Source: Lujinxingia vulgaris
GTDB taxonomy: Bacteria > Myxococcota_A > Bradymonadia > Bradymonadales > Bradymonadaceae
Direction of reading: 5' to 3'
Assembly: GCF_007997005.1 (NCBI RefSeq)
Contig: NZ_VOSL01000036.1
Location: forward strand, 117,925 to 181,924
Length of the DNA stretch: 64,000 bases
Shown here: positions 26,401 through 34,404 of the stretch, one piece after another
Position numbering within the stretch: the first letter of the stretch is position 1
Layout of the letters: each line of letters opens with the position of its first letter
The notes under the pieces: generated by a model
What the model saw: the letters and a program-made list of their open reading frames with translations, nothing else
The model's database searches: none
Told to the model about the DNA's origin: nothing
Position numbers and translations under genes: made by a program

Positions 26401-26815
26401 CGCCCTCTTCGCAGTCGCTGTTTTCTGCGCATTCGGGAAGGCAATCGCCCTCGACGCAGCGCTCGCCAGGCTGGCAATCGTCGGCGCTCTCACAGGTGGG
26501 GCCGTCATCGACGCAGCTTCCTTCCTGACAGACCTGACCCTCGGCGCATTCGGCATCTTCGGTGCACTCGGGCGCCGGCGCGCAGAAGCCTCCGCGGCAG
26601 ATGGCCTGCTCGGGGCAGTCGGTCTCACTCTGGCAGCGCAGCGGCTCGGAGCAGACCGCGCCCAGGCATTGGGAGCCGGTGGGGCACTCGCTGTCGCTCT
26701 CGCAGCGATCCATGAGCACGGTGCGGCCGCAGCCGCTGAGCACCAGCGCCCACAACGCGAACACAGTGGCGAGGAGGAGGTGGCGAGTGAGTGATCGCAT
26801 CAATTGACGTTGCAT
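23414..26815 (-). CDS. giant Cys-rich repeat lipoprotein (47 four-cysteine modules)
   Basis: 1133 aa. A signal peptide with lipobox LSGC (Cys ~29) is followed almost entirely by 47 modules of about 23 residues that I counted by eye. The consensus is C-x5-C-x5/6-C-x4/5-C with an acidic residue before the second cysteine, for example CESDSECPTGSQCLGAVC. One module (CQAISCEPGTVC) is short. The pattern resembles Dickkopf-N/EGF-like disulphide modules seen in large envelope proteins of myxobacteria-like genomes. About 190 cysteines imply heavy disulphide bonding outside the cytoplasm. A long rod-like stalk on the outer surface is likely; its role (adhesion, shield) is unknown. A related, smaller protein is encoded at 46433. 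Confidence 0.88.
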   Translation of the reverse strand: MQRQLMRSLTRHLLLATVFALWALVLSGCGRTVLMDRCESDSECPTGSQCLGAVCSEPLRCQSETDCPEQAICRGGFCAPAPECTEDAECAEGQVCQEGSCVDDGPTCESADDCQPGERCVEGDCLPECAENSDCEEGELCVDGFCSVTCECAEDADCPQTFTCDDACQCVEEEGCQSDDQCENGQVCQEGSCVDPIPECTIDEQCAPGEQCVDNLCVPAPECRIDQDCPGDAVCLDGSCQVLPPECEFDDDCGPNAICLDQMCMPIDGECRTNEDCPANFDCIDQFCVFTGECLRDDECAFGQVCQDATCVAPQCQTDAQCGPGGQCVEGSCVFIPCQSDDACPDNQSCQEGICQPVELDCRTNADCGAGEVCINNVCLARPPECFDDFDCGLGQSCIDGQCFGGPQCQSDQDCLPTEICRAGQCVTTQGCQVDSDCGQAEICLSGDCYFVGDCRADTDCRRDEQCIDFRCEFTDPCQAISCEPGTVCERGDCVPVDGCIVDTDCPAGEACIEGSCTNPNECSTDADCRADEFCQSGQCLPQGECQVDGDCRDGEVCENNFCATPDQCRRDSDCPPGEECESLTRQCQPAVECTSANDCPDGFTCLDDRCVDIRECTVDRDCPAGTICNGFFCQPRPECSADSDCETGERCDLGNCVATRCQGDDQCPPSWQCLAQRCVPPLACTGDQDCPLPNLECINNVCVDPGGCQSDAECFPGTSCIAGVCLPLPPPQCSGDSDCRNDQICEFGICAPRPECTSDRDCAATERCLNYQCQRVRECLRDDQCPEGSQCIEESCVAVECSADGDCGPGQICGADGQCVPNPPQCSLDTDCPDGFECRGGNCRPIVSECSTDDQCGPDQTCQQGVCVDPPPECVDDTDCENGRECVRGSCQAAPPCRRDSECAADQVCDAFSGRCIAETTCATSNDCPQGQTCIGETCRLVRSCQVTADCAAGTECIDGLCRVATTCAADTDCADSERCDAGYCQPFACQSDNDCSSGALCVANRCTSEPFCESNADCPAPTSCINFVCQNPGGCADDGQCPLGQVCYAGACFSFPPSECNRDTDCAEGTECNFGVCEDTSPPQACRINAECDPGELCIGGVCLGGTECNSNQDCTFPEVCQNNQCELAAP

Positions 26816-27155
26816 GACGTATCCAGAGAAATGCTCAATCGGGACTCACCGCGAGCCGCCGGAAAGTGGGCCGGAGTCGAGCGGTGGGGCGCACATGACA
26901 TAGACCCTGCAGATGTAGCACAGCGCCACACACGCGGCAAACTCGCCGGGGTGCGGCGCATGGTCTCAGGGGCGGAATGGGGATTGCCAGCGTGGCGGCG
27001 TTATATTAGACCATTCGCCACGCTGTGCGGCCCTCATTGAGCGTGTGTGACCGGGGGCCGATGATGACTAAAGCGACGAGGGTGTCGGGCAGGTCGATGC
27101 GCACCCGAAATTGCCCCGGTGGGGCAACGTCCACAGACTCAGGTAAGCCTTCGTT
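26816..27155. other. 340-bp divergent spacer
   Basis: Lies between the Cys-rich lipoprotein and a small membrane protein, so it should hold both promoters. A short TTGCCCC/GGGGCAA hairpin occurs at ~27111-27127. No gene or clear hexamer pair is seen. Confidence 0.45.
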
Positions 27156-27380
27156 ATGGCGAAAGAAATTACGCAGGGATTGATCTTCGGCTTTCTGGCG
27201 GTGGTGCTGGTGGCCTTCCTCGGCACGCAAGTCGGCTTTGGCTGCTCGCATTACGAGCCCAGCGGTGTGGGTGAAGAAGGCGCGGCGGCTGAAGGCGAAG
27301 CCGCTCCGGCTGAAGGCGAAGCCGCTCCGGCCGAAGGGGAAGCTGCTCCGGCCGAAGGCGAAGCTGCTCCGGCTGAATAA
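27156..27380 (+). CDS. small membrane protein with AEGEAAP tandem repeats
   Basis: 74 aa. One hydrophobic segment (~8-27, GLIFGFLAVVLVAFLGT) is followed by GCSHYEP and a tail of about five 7-residue repeats of the type GEAAPAE, strongly acidic. The DNA shows the same 21-bp period. No known family. The N-terminus probably spans the inner membrane with the tail outside. Repeat number could change by slippage. The ribosome-binding site (AGGTAAG) is weak, so the gene is likely but not certain. Confidence 0.55.
   Translation: MAKEITQGLIFGFLAVVLVAFLGTQVGFGCSHYEPSGVGEEGAAAEGEAAPAEGEAAPAEGEAAPAEGEAAPAE
27290..27378 (+). repeat. 21-bp tandem repeat within the small membrane protein
   Basis: About four to five near-identical copies of a 21-bp unit (GCTGAAGGCGAAGCCGCTCC and variants), in frame and encoding the 7-residue repeats. 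Confidence 0.8.
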
Positions 27381-27442
27381 GAACGCAACGCGGGTTGGCC
27401 GGCCTGATGTGCTCGTTCACCACGGGTATGTAGGGTCGGGCC

Positions 27443-28051
27443 TTACTCGGGGGCCAGCCCCTTGCCGATCAACGCGAAGGTCGCCTCGACCAGGCGATCG
27501 CGGTCGGGTTCATAGCCGACCGCGTAGGCGGCCTGCACCCCGTCGACGAGCGATTTGAGGGCGATGGCCGTGGCCCGCGCGTCGATCTGACGCAGGTGCC
27601 CGTCGGCGATCGCGCGCTCTAAGATCGCGGTGAGGCGCTCGATGTAGGCCTCCTGAAGCTCCAGCAACATCTGGCGGATCGGCTCATCGCGCAGCGACAT
27701 CTCCGCGGCGATGAGCATAAAGCGGGGCATCGTGGCGTCCGCGGCGAAGGCCTCCACGAAGTGGTCGCCCAGGCGTAAGAGCTGCGCCAGCAGATCGCCC
27801 TCCTCATCGACAACCTGATCCATAAACGCGGTGGCGCGATCGAACTCCGCCTGCACCAGCGCCCGGAAGATCTCGCGTTTGGAGGGGAAGTGAAAATAAA
27901 CCCCTCCCTTGGAGAGCTTTGCAGCCCGGGCGATGTCGTCCATTTTGGTGGCGAAGTAGCCCCGCTCCAGAAAGCAGATGCGGGCGGCCGCCAGGATCTG
28001 GTCGGCGCGTTCGTCGGGGCTTTTGTGTTTGGTCACGCTCCGGCTCCTCAT
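27443..28051 (-). CDS. TetR/AcrR-family transcriptional regulator
   Basis: 202 aa. The N-terminal helix-turn-helix is typical: ADQILAAARICFLERGYFATKMDDIARAAKLSKGGVYFHFPSKREIF, given here as the stretch at residues ~16-62. The C-terminal ~130 residues form the usual helical ligand-binding half, and the family predicts a dimer that leaves DNA when a ligand binds. Start at 28051; another possible start is a few codons downstream. No obvious target gene is adjacent on the same strand, and a TetR-type palindrome occurs far away at 56342. Confidence 0.93.
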   Translation of the reverse strand: MRSRSVTKHKSPDERADQILAAARICFLERGYFATKMDDIARAAKLSKGGVYFHFPSKREIFRALVQAEFDRATAFMDQVVDEEGDLLAQLLRLGDHFVEAFAADATMPRFMLIAAEMSLRDEPIRQMLLELQEAYIERLTAILERAIADGHLRQIDARATAIALKSLVDGVQAAYAVGYEPDRDRLVEATFALIGKGLAPE

Positions 28052-28441
28052 CAGGGCAGTGCGGCGGGGGCGCTCGGGGTGAGCGGGGCTTTCTTTTATG
28101 CGCGCTGAGGCGATCGGCGCAACCGCCGCGTGCGCGAAATTTTGAGTGTCGCTGCCGCCTTCTTGCCGGCGTAAACCCGGCTGGCTTGCGCCCGAAAGTC
28201 TGTGTTAAGCTTCGGCGGTCAAAACGACGCGATCCATACATCCGATACCGGTTTTGAGCGCGCGCCAGGCCGCCGCCGGCCAGGTGCAACGCTTCACCCG
28301 AAGAGATGTCAGTGAATCAGCGGACCGAGGCGACGACCCAACCTGCCAAATTTCGGGGTCAGGCCATCGACAATCAGGCGTGTCTGTACCCTGCCGGCTC
28401 GGCCGGTGAGCGATTCGATCTTGAGCGCGTAGGCATCATCT
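28052..28441. other. 390-bp divergent spacer
   Basis: Separates the TetR regulator from the large kinase gene; likely contains operators and both promoters, but no well-formed palindrome or promoter is seen. Confidence 0.45.
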
Positions 28442-30901
28442 GTGGCTGAGAGCAACCGCGAGTGGACAAAGTTCGGGCGCTACGCCCTCCTGCAAAAGAT
28501 CGGCGCAGGGGGCATGGCCGAGATCTATCGCGCCAAAACCTTTGGGGCGGCGGGCTTTGAGAAAGAGTTCGCCATCAAGCTGATCTTGCCCAGCCTGGTC
28601 GACGACACCGAGTTCGTCGAGATGTTCATCAACGAGGCCAAGATCGCGGTGAGCCTCTACCACGCCAATGTGGTGCAGGTCTTTGATCTGGGGGAGATGG
28701 ACCACCAGTACTACATCGCCATGGAGTTTGTGCACGGCAAGGATCTGCTCGATGTGCTGGCGCGCTGCGCCGAGCTCAACATCAAGATCCCGCTCAACCT
28801 GGTGCTCTTCATCGCCATGGAGATGCTCAAGGGGCTGGACTTCGCCCACCGCGCCAAAGACCCTTATGGCGACGATCTCAACATCATTCACCGTGACGTC
28901 AGCCCGTCGAACATCCTCATCAGCTACGCCGGGGATGTGAAGGTGGGCGACTTCGGGGTGGCCAAGGCCGCCATCCAGCGCAACCTCACCGAGAGCGGCA
29001 CGCTCAAGGGCAAGGTCGGCTACATGAGCCCCGAGCAGGTGATGGGCGAGGAGATCGACTCGCGCAGCGACATCTTCTCGGCCTGCATCGTGTTTGTGGA
29101 GGCGCTGAGCATGAACCGCCTCTTTGTCGGGAGCTCCGATCTCGACGTGATGCTCAAGGTGCGCGACGCCGATGTGGAGGCAAGCCTGGAGAAGATGGGG
29201 CCTCTGCCCTCGGATCTGGTGCAGATCATTCGCACCGGTCTGGCGCGCCACCGCGAAGATCGTTACCAGAGCGCCGGGGAGTTCTATCAGGCGCTGATGG
29301 ACTTTTGTTTTCAGCACAGCATCAAGGTCAGCGGCAACGACCTCTCCAACCTGATGCGCCGGCTCTTTGCCCGGGAGATCGAGGAGGAGAAGAGTCAGCG
29401 TCGCAGTGAGCCTGGCGGGCTCGCCGCCCAGCGCCTCTTTGAGGAGAGCGCGCCGAAGGAGACGTCGGTGGCCTCGGAGGTGGAGTTTACCCCGGAGCAG
29501 AAGGCCGACAGCGCCGAGCTGATGGCGATGGGGGACACCGCCGCGGTGCGCGACCCGCAGAACACCGGGCGTATGCCCGCCGGTGAGCTCGCCGGGCAGG
29601 TCGCGCGGAGCAAGGAGCCCGACGCGCCGGCTGAAGAGGAGGGGGACGAGCGGCGTTATCGCTATCGCGACGGCAGCGGGCTTGTGTTCGGGCCGATGGG
29701 GCCACAGACGCTGGTCGATCTTTTGCGCGTGCGACGGCCTCGCGCCGACGATCGCGTCGCGGTGGGCGACGGGCCCTGGGTTAAGCTCGATGAAGTCAGT
29801 GAGATCGAGGTGCCCACCGGCCGCGCCACCGCGCGGCGCGCGCGCCCGGTGGCGGTGGAAGCCACGCTCGATGCCGCCACCCGCGGCGGTGATACCGACG
29901 TGATGCGCGATGTGCGCCGCGCGGTCGGCGCGATGGAGGAAGAGAGCGCCGCCGCCGGGGATACCGACGTGATGCTCGACGAGCGCGACTCGCTGGCCGC
30001 CGGCAGCACCGATGTGGCCGATATGAGCCCGCCTTCAGCCGCGGAGGCGGAGCTGGGCGGGCAGTCCTCGCCGGTCTCTCAATCGCCCCCCTCAATGGGG
30101 CTGATGATGACCGAAGGGGCGCTGGGGTCGACCTTCCAGGAGCTCAAGAACCTCTACGCGAGCTATGAGGGCGAGCTGGCGGAGGTCTCCTTTGCGCGGA
30201 TCCTGGGCAGGTTGCACCGGGCCGGGGAGACGGGGCGGCTTTTTGTGACCAACGGGCAGGTGGAGAAGTCGATCTTCATTCGCAGCGGGGAGCCCATTTA
30301 TGTGGACTCCAACCGTCGCGAAGAGCTGCTCGGGCACTTCTTGCGCACCCGTAACCTGATCACCGAGGCGCAGCTTCAGGAGGGCCTGGCGCGCCTTAAC
30401 GAGTGGGGCGGCCGCCTGGGCGATGCGCTGGTGGCGATCGGCGCGATCCCGGCGCACGCGATCTTCACGCACCTCTCCAGCCAGATGCGTGAGAAGTTGC
30501 TGGAGATCTTCACCTGGCCCGAGGGCTACTACGGCTACTACGAGAACCAGGAGCCCGACACCCAGGGCTACTCGCTGGGGCTGGACACCTACGAGATGAT
30601 CGTGGAGGGCTGCCGTGAGCAGGTGCCGCTGGCGCGCATCAAAGAGCTCTACCGCAACCGCAACTTCGTGAGCATCTACCTCAACGAGCCGGCGCCTTTC
30701 AGCGTGGACCGGCTGCGGCTTCGGGCGAACGAGCTGCGCGTGCTTAACCAGCTCAGCTCGGGCGATAACCTGCGCGCGCTCCTTTCGAAGTTCACACCCG
30801 ACCAGCACGAGAAGGTCTACCGGACGGTGTACCTGCTGCATCAGGTCGAGATTCTCGTCTTCGAAGTCACCGAGCGCGTCGACCTTCCGAAGGTCGACTG
30901 A
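28442..30901 (+). CDS. Hanks-type Ser/Thr kinase with GYF-like and DUF4388 domains
   Basis: 819 aa from a GTG start. Kinase domain at ~12-290: glycine loop IGAGGMAEIY, AIKLI lysine, HRDVSPSNILI catalytic loop (the SPSN variant common in myxobacteria-like kinases), DFGVAK and the APE-like SPEQ. An acidic linker contains three repeats of a (G/S)DTDVM type (~480-520). A segment at ~400-440 (SGLVFGPMGPQTLVDLLRVRR) resembles GYF_2. The C-terminal ~260 residues match the DUF4388/PATAN pattern, for example GRLHRAGETGRLFV and GRLGDALVAIGAI. No membrane span. Probably a cytosolic signalling hub; its substrates are unknown. Confidence 0.9.
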   Translation: MAESNREWTKFGRYALLQKIGAGGMAEIYRAKTFGAAGFEKEFAIKLILPSLVDDTEFVEMFINEAKIAVSLYHANVVQVFDLGEMDHQYYIAMEFVHGKDLLDVLARCAELNIKIPLNLVLFIAMEMLKGLDFAHRAKDPYGDDLNIIHRDVSPSNILISYAGDVKVGDFGVAKAAIQRNLTESGTLKGKVGYMSPEQVMGEEIDSRSDIFSACIVFVEALSMNRLFVGSSDLDVMLKVRDADVEASLEKMGPLPSDLVQIIRTGLARHREDRYQSAGEFYQALMDFCFQHSIKVSGNDLSNLMRRLFAREIEEEKSQRRSEPGGLAAQRLFEESAPKETSVASEVEFTPEQKADSAELMAMGDTAAVRDPQNTGRMPAGELAGQVARSKEPDAPAEEEGDERRYRYRDGSGLVFGPMGPQTLVDLLRVRRPRADDRVAVGDGPWVKLDEVSEIEVPTGRATARRARPVAVEATLDAATRGGDTDVMRDVRRAVGAMEEESAAAGDTDVMLDERDSLAAGSTDVADMSPPSAAEAELGGQSSPVSQSPPSMGLMMTEGALGSTFQELKNLYASYEGELAEVSFARILGRLHRAGETGRLFVTNGQVEKSIFIRSGEPIYVDSNRREELLGHFLRTRNLITEAQLQEGLARLNEWGGRLGDALVAIGAIPAHAIFTHLSSQMREKLLEIFTWPEGYYGYYENQEPDTQGYSLGLDTYEMIVEGCREQVPLARIKELYRNRNFVSIYLNEPAPFSVDRLRLRANELRVLNQLSSGDNLRALLSKFTPDQHEKVYRTVYLLHQVEILVFEVTERVDLPKVD

Positions 30902-30954
30902 GCGTCTGGCATTCGGTCGCTGCTTCGGCGGTATTCTTGAATGAAATCAGTGGG

Positions 30955-32559
30955 TTAGCGGGGGCGCTTGAGGCGTCGTTTGACACGATCGAGGATCACG
31001 TCGAGCTCCGGCGGGGCGAGGAGCCAGGCGCTTAAGCCCAGCGCCGCAAAGAAGGCGGTGCCCATGGTGGCCAGCATCCCGGCCAGTCCGGCGAGTTGAA
31101 GATCGGCGGCCGGCGTGTCCCAGAGGCGGAAGACCCCGTAGGCGGCAGCGGCCGCCCAGGCTCCGTGCAGCGTGCCGCGCAGCGTGCCGCGAATGATCGG
31201 TCCCAGGGGAAGATGCCCCACCTTCCAGCGGTAGTACCCGATGGTGACCAGGGCGTTGAGGGTCATCCCGGCGCTGGTGGCCATCGCCAGACCCCGCACG
31301 CCGAAGGTGTCGCCGAAGATCGCGTAGAGGGGCGCGGCCAGGGCCACGGTGATCGAGCCCAGGATCATGGGCGTCAGCGTGTTTTTGCGGGCGTAATAGC
31401 CGCGCACCGCCAGCGTCTGCACCGCCCAGGCCCACAGCCCGCAGGCGAAGACCACCAGCAGGCCCGCCATGGTGTCGGCGTCGGAGGCCGAGAACTGCCC
31501 GTGGCGGAAGATCGCGTGCACCAGGGGGTAGGCCGCCACGATCAGGCCGGCTGCGCCGACCATCGCCAGAAAGCCCACCCGCTGGAGGCTGCGCGAGAGC
31601 ATCTGCCCCATCTCTTCTTCTTCGCCCTGATGGAAGAGGCGCGTGAGGAAGGGCAGCGCGGCCTGACCGGCGGCCTGGCCGATGATCGCGAAGATCACCA
31701 TCATCAGCTTGCGGGCGTTGGCCAGCCAGGTGATGGCCCCGTCGCCCTGCATCGAGCCAAAGTACTTGAGGAACCACTCATCGACGGTCACAAGGCTCAC
31801 GCCCACCATCAGCGGGAGGGTCAGCAGCAAGAATGCTTTGAAGTCGGGGTCGAAGGGGGCAAAGCGCGCCTTAAACTTCACCTCGCGGCGGGCAGCCCAC
31901 ATCGGCACGGCCAGGGGCCCGAGCAGCGCGCCGATGACCACGCCAATGGCAAAGCCCTTGATGCCAAACCAGGGGTCGAGCAGCACCCCGCCGCCGATGA
32001 TGCAGAGGTTGTAGATCAATGGCGAGATGGCGCTGGGCCAGAAGATCTCGCGCACAAAGAGCGAGCCCTGGATCAGCCCGCCGATGTAAAAGGCCATCGG
32101 CGCGAGCAGCACGATGCGCGTCATGCTGATCGCCAGGTCGAGCTGCTGCGGATCGTTAAACCCCGGGTTGAGCAGGGGAACAATCTGCGGGGCCAGCACG
32201 TACCCAAGGGCGATGAAGACCGCCAGCACCGAGCCCATGGTCGTGGCGATGGTGGAGAAGAGTCGCCAGGCGCCCTCCTCGTCATCGGAGGCGACATAGG
32301 CCGAGAAGAGGGGTATGAAGGTGATCGAGAGCGTGCCCCCGGCCAGCACGTAGTTCATCATGTCGGGCATGGTGAACGCGGCCTGGTAGGCGTCGGTCGT
32401 GGCGCTGGCGCCGTGGGTGTAGACGATGACCGCTTCGCGCAAGAACCCCAGGATGCGGCTCAAGAAGGTGCTCACCGCCAGGATCAGGGCGGCGATGCCC
32501 ATGCGGCGGCCGATGGAGCGGGCGGGTTTTTGAGGTTTTTCGGAGGTCTCGGAGCTCAT
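30955..32559 (-). CDS. murJ: lipid II flippase MurJ (MviN)
   Basis: 534 aa with about 14 hydrophobic segments, typical length. Conserved MurJ residues are visible: SRILGFLREAVIVY near the N-terminus, NYVLAGGTLSITFIPLFS, and FLTRLFHQGEE mid-protein. It moves lipid II, the peptidoglycan precursor, across the inner membrane. The gene is followed (convergent) by the large Ser/Thr kinase 54 bp away. It diverges from the thiamine operon. Confidence 0.95.
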   Translation of the reverse strand: MSSETSEKPQKPARSIGRRMGIAALILAVSTFLSRILGFLREAVIVYTHGASATTDAYQAAFTMPDMMNYVLAGGTLSITFIPLFSAYVASDDEEGAWRLFSTIATTMGSVLAVFIALGYVLAPQIVPLLNPGFNDPQQLDLAISMTRIVLLAPMAFYIGGLIQGSLFVREIFWPSAISPLIYNLCIIGGGVLLDPWFGIKGFAIGVVIGALLGPLAVPMWAARREVKFKARFAPFDPDFKAFLLLTLPLMVGVSLVTVDEWFLKYFGSMQGDGAITWLANARKLMMVIFAIIGQAAGQAALPFLTRLFHQGEEEEMGQMLSRSLQRVGFLAMVGAAGLIVAAYPLVHAIFRHGQFSASDADTMAGLLVVFACGLWAWAVQTLAVRGYYARKNTLTPMILGSITVALAAPLYAIFGDTFGVRGLAMATSAGMTLNALVTIGYYRWKVGHLPLGPIIRGTLRGTLHGAWAAAAAYGVFRLWDTPAADLQLAGLAGMLATMGTAFFAALGLSAWLLAPPELDVILDRVKRRLKRPR

Positions 32560-32679
32560 GATGCCCGGGGTGCGCGGGAGCCGTGTTCAGCATTCTATGT
32601 AGCGCGCGCAGGGCTGTGCGCGAAGTTTTTTGAAGGCGGCGGCGACATGGCGCCGCCGGCGATTCGGAGGATGGAGGCG

Positions 32680-32889
32680 ATGGAGATTCGGGTCAACGGC
32701 AAGCTGGAGCACATCGCGAATGAGGGGAGCCTCTCGGTGGAGGCGCTGCTCTCGGAGCTGGGGGTGGAGGCCGCCCGGGGGGTGGCGGTGGCCGTCGGCG
32801 ATCAGGTCGTGCCCCGCAGCCGCTGGGGCGAGCGGGTGATCGAGGCCGGCGCCAGCGTGGAGATCATTCGCGCCACCCAGGGCGGCTGA
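32680..32889 (+). CDS. thiS: sulfur carrier protein ThiS
   Basis: 69 aa. Chosen start ATG 32680 has GGAGG 5-7 nt upstream; an in-frame ATG at 32671 adds three residues. It begins MEIRVNGK and ends ATQGG. The C-terminal Gly-Gly is adenylylated and then thiocarboxylated to carry sulfur for the thiazole ring. First gene of a thiS-thiG-thiE operon. No TPP riboswitch core (CTGAGA with the GAACCTGATC-type P3/P5 segment) is seen upstream. Confidence 0.93.
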   Translation: MEIRVNGKLEHIANEGSLSVEALLSELGVEAARGVAVAVGDQVVPRSRWGERVIEAGASVEIIRATQGG

Positions 32890-32937
32890 GGCTGTTAATC
32901 CGTGACGACGTGGGACGTGTGAGCTGAGGAGAACGAG

Positions 32938-33735
32938 ATGAGTGAGTCGAAGGAGTCGACCTGGAAGGTGGGTCCTTACGAGTTTGAGAGCCGGCTGCTG
33001 GTGGGCACCGCCCGCTATGCGAACTACCAGGTGATGCTCGACGCCCTGGAGGCCAGCGAGACCGAGCTTGTGACCGTGGGCATTCGCCGCCTGGACATTG
33101 AGGCGTCGCGGGAGGCAGGGATCTTAGAGATCTTGATGGAGCGCTACACGCTTCTGCCCAACACTGCCGGCTGCTTCACCGCACGCGATGCCGTGCTGAC
33201 CGCACAGCTGGCGCGCGAGGCGCTGGAGACGGATCTGATCAAGCTGGAGGTGATCGCCGACGATCAGACGCTTCTGCCTGACAGCGAAGAGCTCTTGAAG
33301 GCGGCGCGTACGCTGGTCGAAGATGGCTTTGTGGTCATGGCGTATACCAACGACGATCCGGTGCTGGCGCGCAAACTCCAGGATATCGGTTGCGCGGCGG
33401 TGATGCCCTTAGGCTCGCCGATCGGCAGCGGGATGGGGATCCGCAACCCCTACAACTTCCAGATCATCCGGGAGTTTATGGAGGTTCCGATGCTCGTGGA
33501 CGCCGGCGTGGGGACGGCCTCGGACGCGGCGCTGGCCATGGAGCTTGGCTGCGACGGGGTGCTCTTAAACAGCGCGATCAGCGGGGCGGAGAAGCCGGTG
33601 AAGATGGCGAAAGCCTTTCGCGACGCGGTGCGCGCGGGGCGCTGGGCCTATGAGGCCGGGCGGATTCCGCGGCGTTTTTACGCGCAGGCCTCCACCCCCC
33701 TGGAGGGTGCGGTGGGCTCGGAGCCGACGAGTTAA
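32938..33735 (+). CDS. thiG: thiazole synthase ThiG
   Basis: 265 aa, usual length. Family blocks seen: [51 protein letters not shown], and [25 protein letters not shown]. The IKLEV lysine forms the Schiff base with deoxyxylulose phosphate. It makes the thiazole moiety of thiamine using ThiS-thiocarboxylate. A GAGGAGAACGAG ribosome-binding site precedes the ATG. It is 48 bp after thiS and 3 bp before thiE. Confidence 0.96.
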   Translation: MSESKESTWKVGPYEFESRLLVGTARYANYQVMLDALEASETELVTVGIRRLDIEASREAGILEILMERYTLLPNTAGCFTARDAVLTAQLAREALETDLIKLEVIADDQTLLPDSEELLKAARTLVEDGFVVMAYTNDDPVLARKLQDIGCAAVMPLGSPIGSGMGIRNPYNFQIIREFMEVPMLVDAGVGTASDAALAMELGCDGVLLNSAISGAEKPVKMAKAFRDAVRAGRWAYEAGRIPRRFYAQASTPLEGAVGSEPTS

Positions 33736-33738
33736 TCG

Positions 33739-34401
33739 ATGGCGCATCCGCTACCCTCGCGCCTCTATGCGATCGCTGACGTAGGCTTCTGCGAGGCCAG
33801 GGGGCTTATTTTGGAGGCGATCGTGGCCCAGGCGCTGGCCGCAGGCGTCAACATGCTCTCGGTGCGGGTGGGCGACGCGCTCGAAGGCCGCGACGAGGGG
33901 GAGCGCGAGCGGTTGTGGAAAAAAATTCAAAAGGTGGTGGAGCTGGGGCGGCAGGCCGGAGCGGTGGTGATGGTGCACGCCCATATCGAGCGCGCCGCGA
34001 GCCTGGGGTGCGGAGGTGTGCACCTCAAAGCGAGGCAGGCTGGCGAGGTGGCCGAGGTCAGGCGGCGGTTGGGCCAGGAGGCGCTTGTGGGGGTGTCGTG
34101 CCACAACGCCGAGGAGCTGCGTCGAGCTGGTGAGGCGGGGGCGGATTTTGTGACGCTCAGCCCGATCTTCAAAAGTGTGTCCAAGCCGGGGTATGGCGGG
34201 GAGGTGGGGCTTGGGAGGTGGGCGGAGCTTGTGGCCGCAAGCTCCGTGCCGGTGTACGCGCTGGGCGGGGTGCGGCCGGAGCATGGGGCGGATTGCCTGC
34301 GCGCGGGGTTCTGGGGCGTGGCGGTGGTCGGCGGCCTCTTCGGCGCCGAGGATGTTGAGGAGGCGGCGCGCCGCTACCTCCAGTCGGTGAACGCGGGGTG
34401 A
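33739..34401 (+). CDS. thiE: thiamine phosphate synthase / TenI-like protein
   Basis: 220 aa TIM barrel. Family blocks include LYAIADVGFC, VNMLSVRVGD, GCGGVHLKARQ, DFVTLSPIFKSVSKPGYGGEVG and PVYALGGVRPEH. ThiE joins hydroxymethylpyrimidine diphosphate with thiazole phosphate. The canonical QxR(E/K) near the start is altered to SVRVGD, so a TenI-type thiazole tautomerase is an alternative reading. The start is 3 bp after the thiG stop, so the genes are translated as one unit. Confidence 0.85.
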   Translation: MAHPLPSRLYAIADVGFCEARGLILEAIVAQALAAGVNMLSVRVGDALEGRDEGERERLWKKIQKVVELGRQAGAVVMVHAHIERAASLGCGGVHLKARQAGEVAEVRRRLGQEALVGVSCHNAEELRRAGEAGADFVTLSPIFKSVSKPGYGGEVGLGRWAELVAASSVPVYALGGVRPEHGADCLRAGFWGVAVVGGLFGAEDVEEAARRYLQSVNAG

Positions 34402-34404
34402 GGG

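Noticed and set aside
24815..26794. A 659-residue plus-strand open frame opposite the Cys-rich protein
   Set aside because: It is Ala/Val-rich, a shadow of the biased cysteine-repeat codons. The minus-strand frame has signal peptide and repeat structure.
32560..32679. TPP riboswitch upstream of thiS
   Set aside because: The conserved core CTGAGA and the GAACCTGATC-type segment are not present in the short leader.
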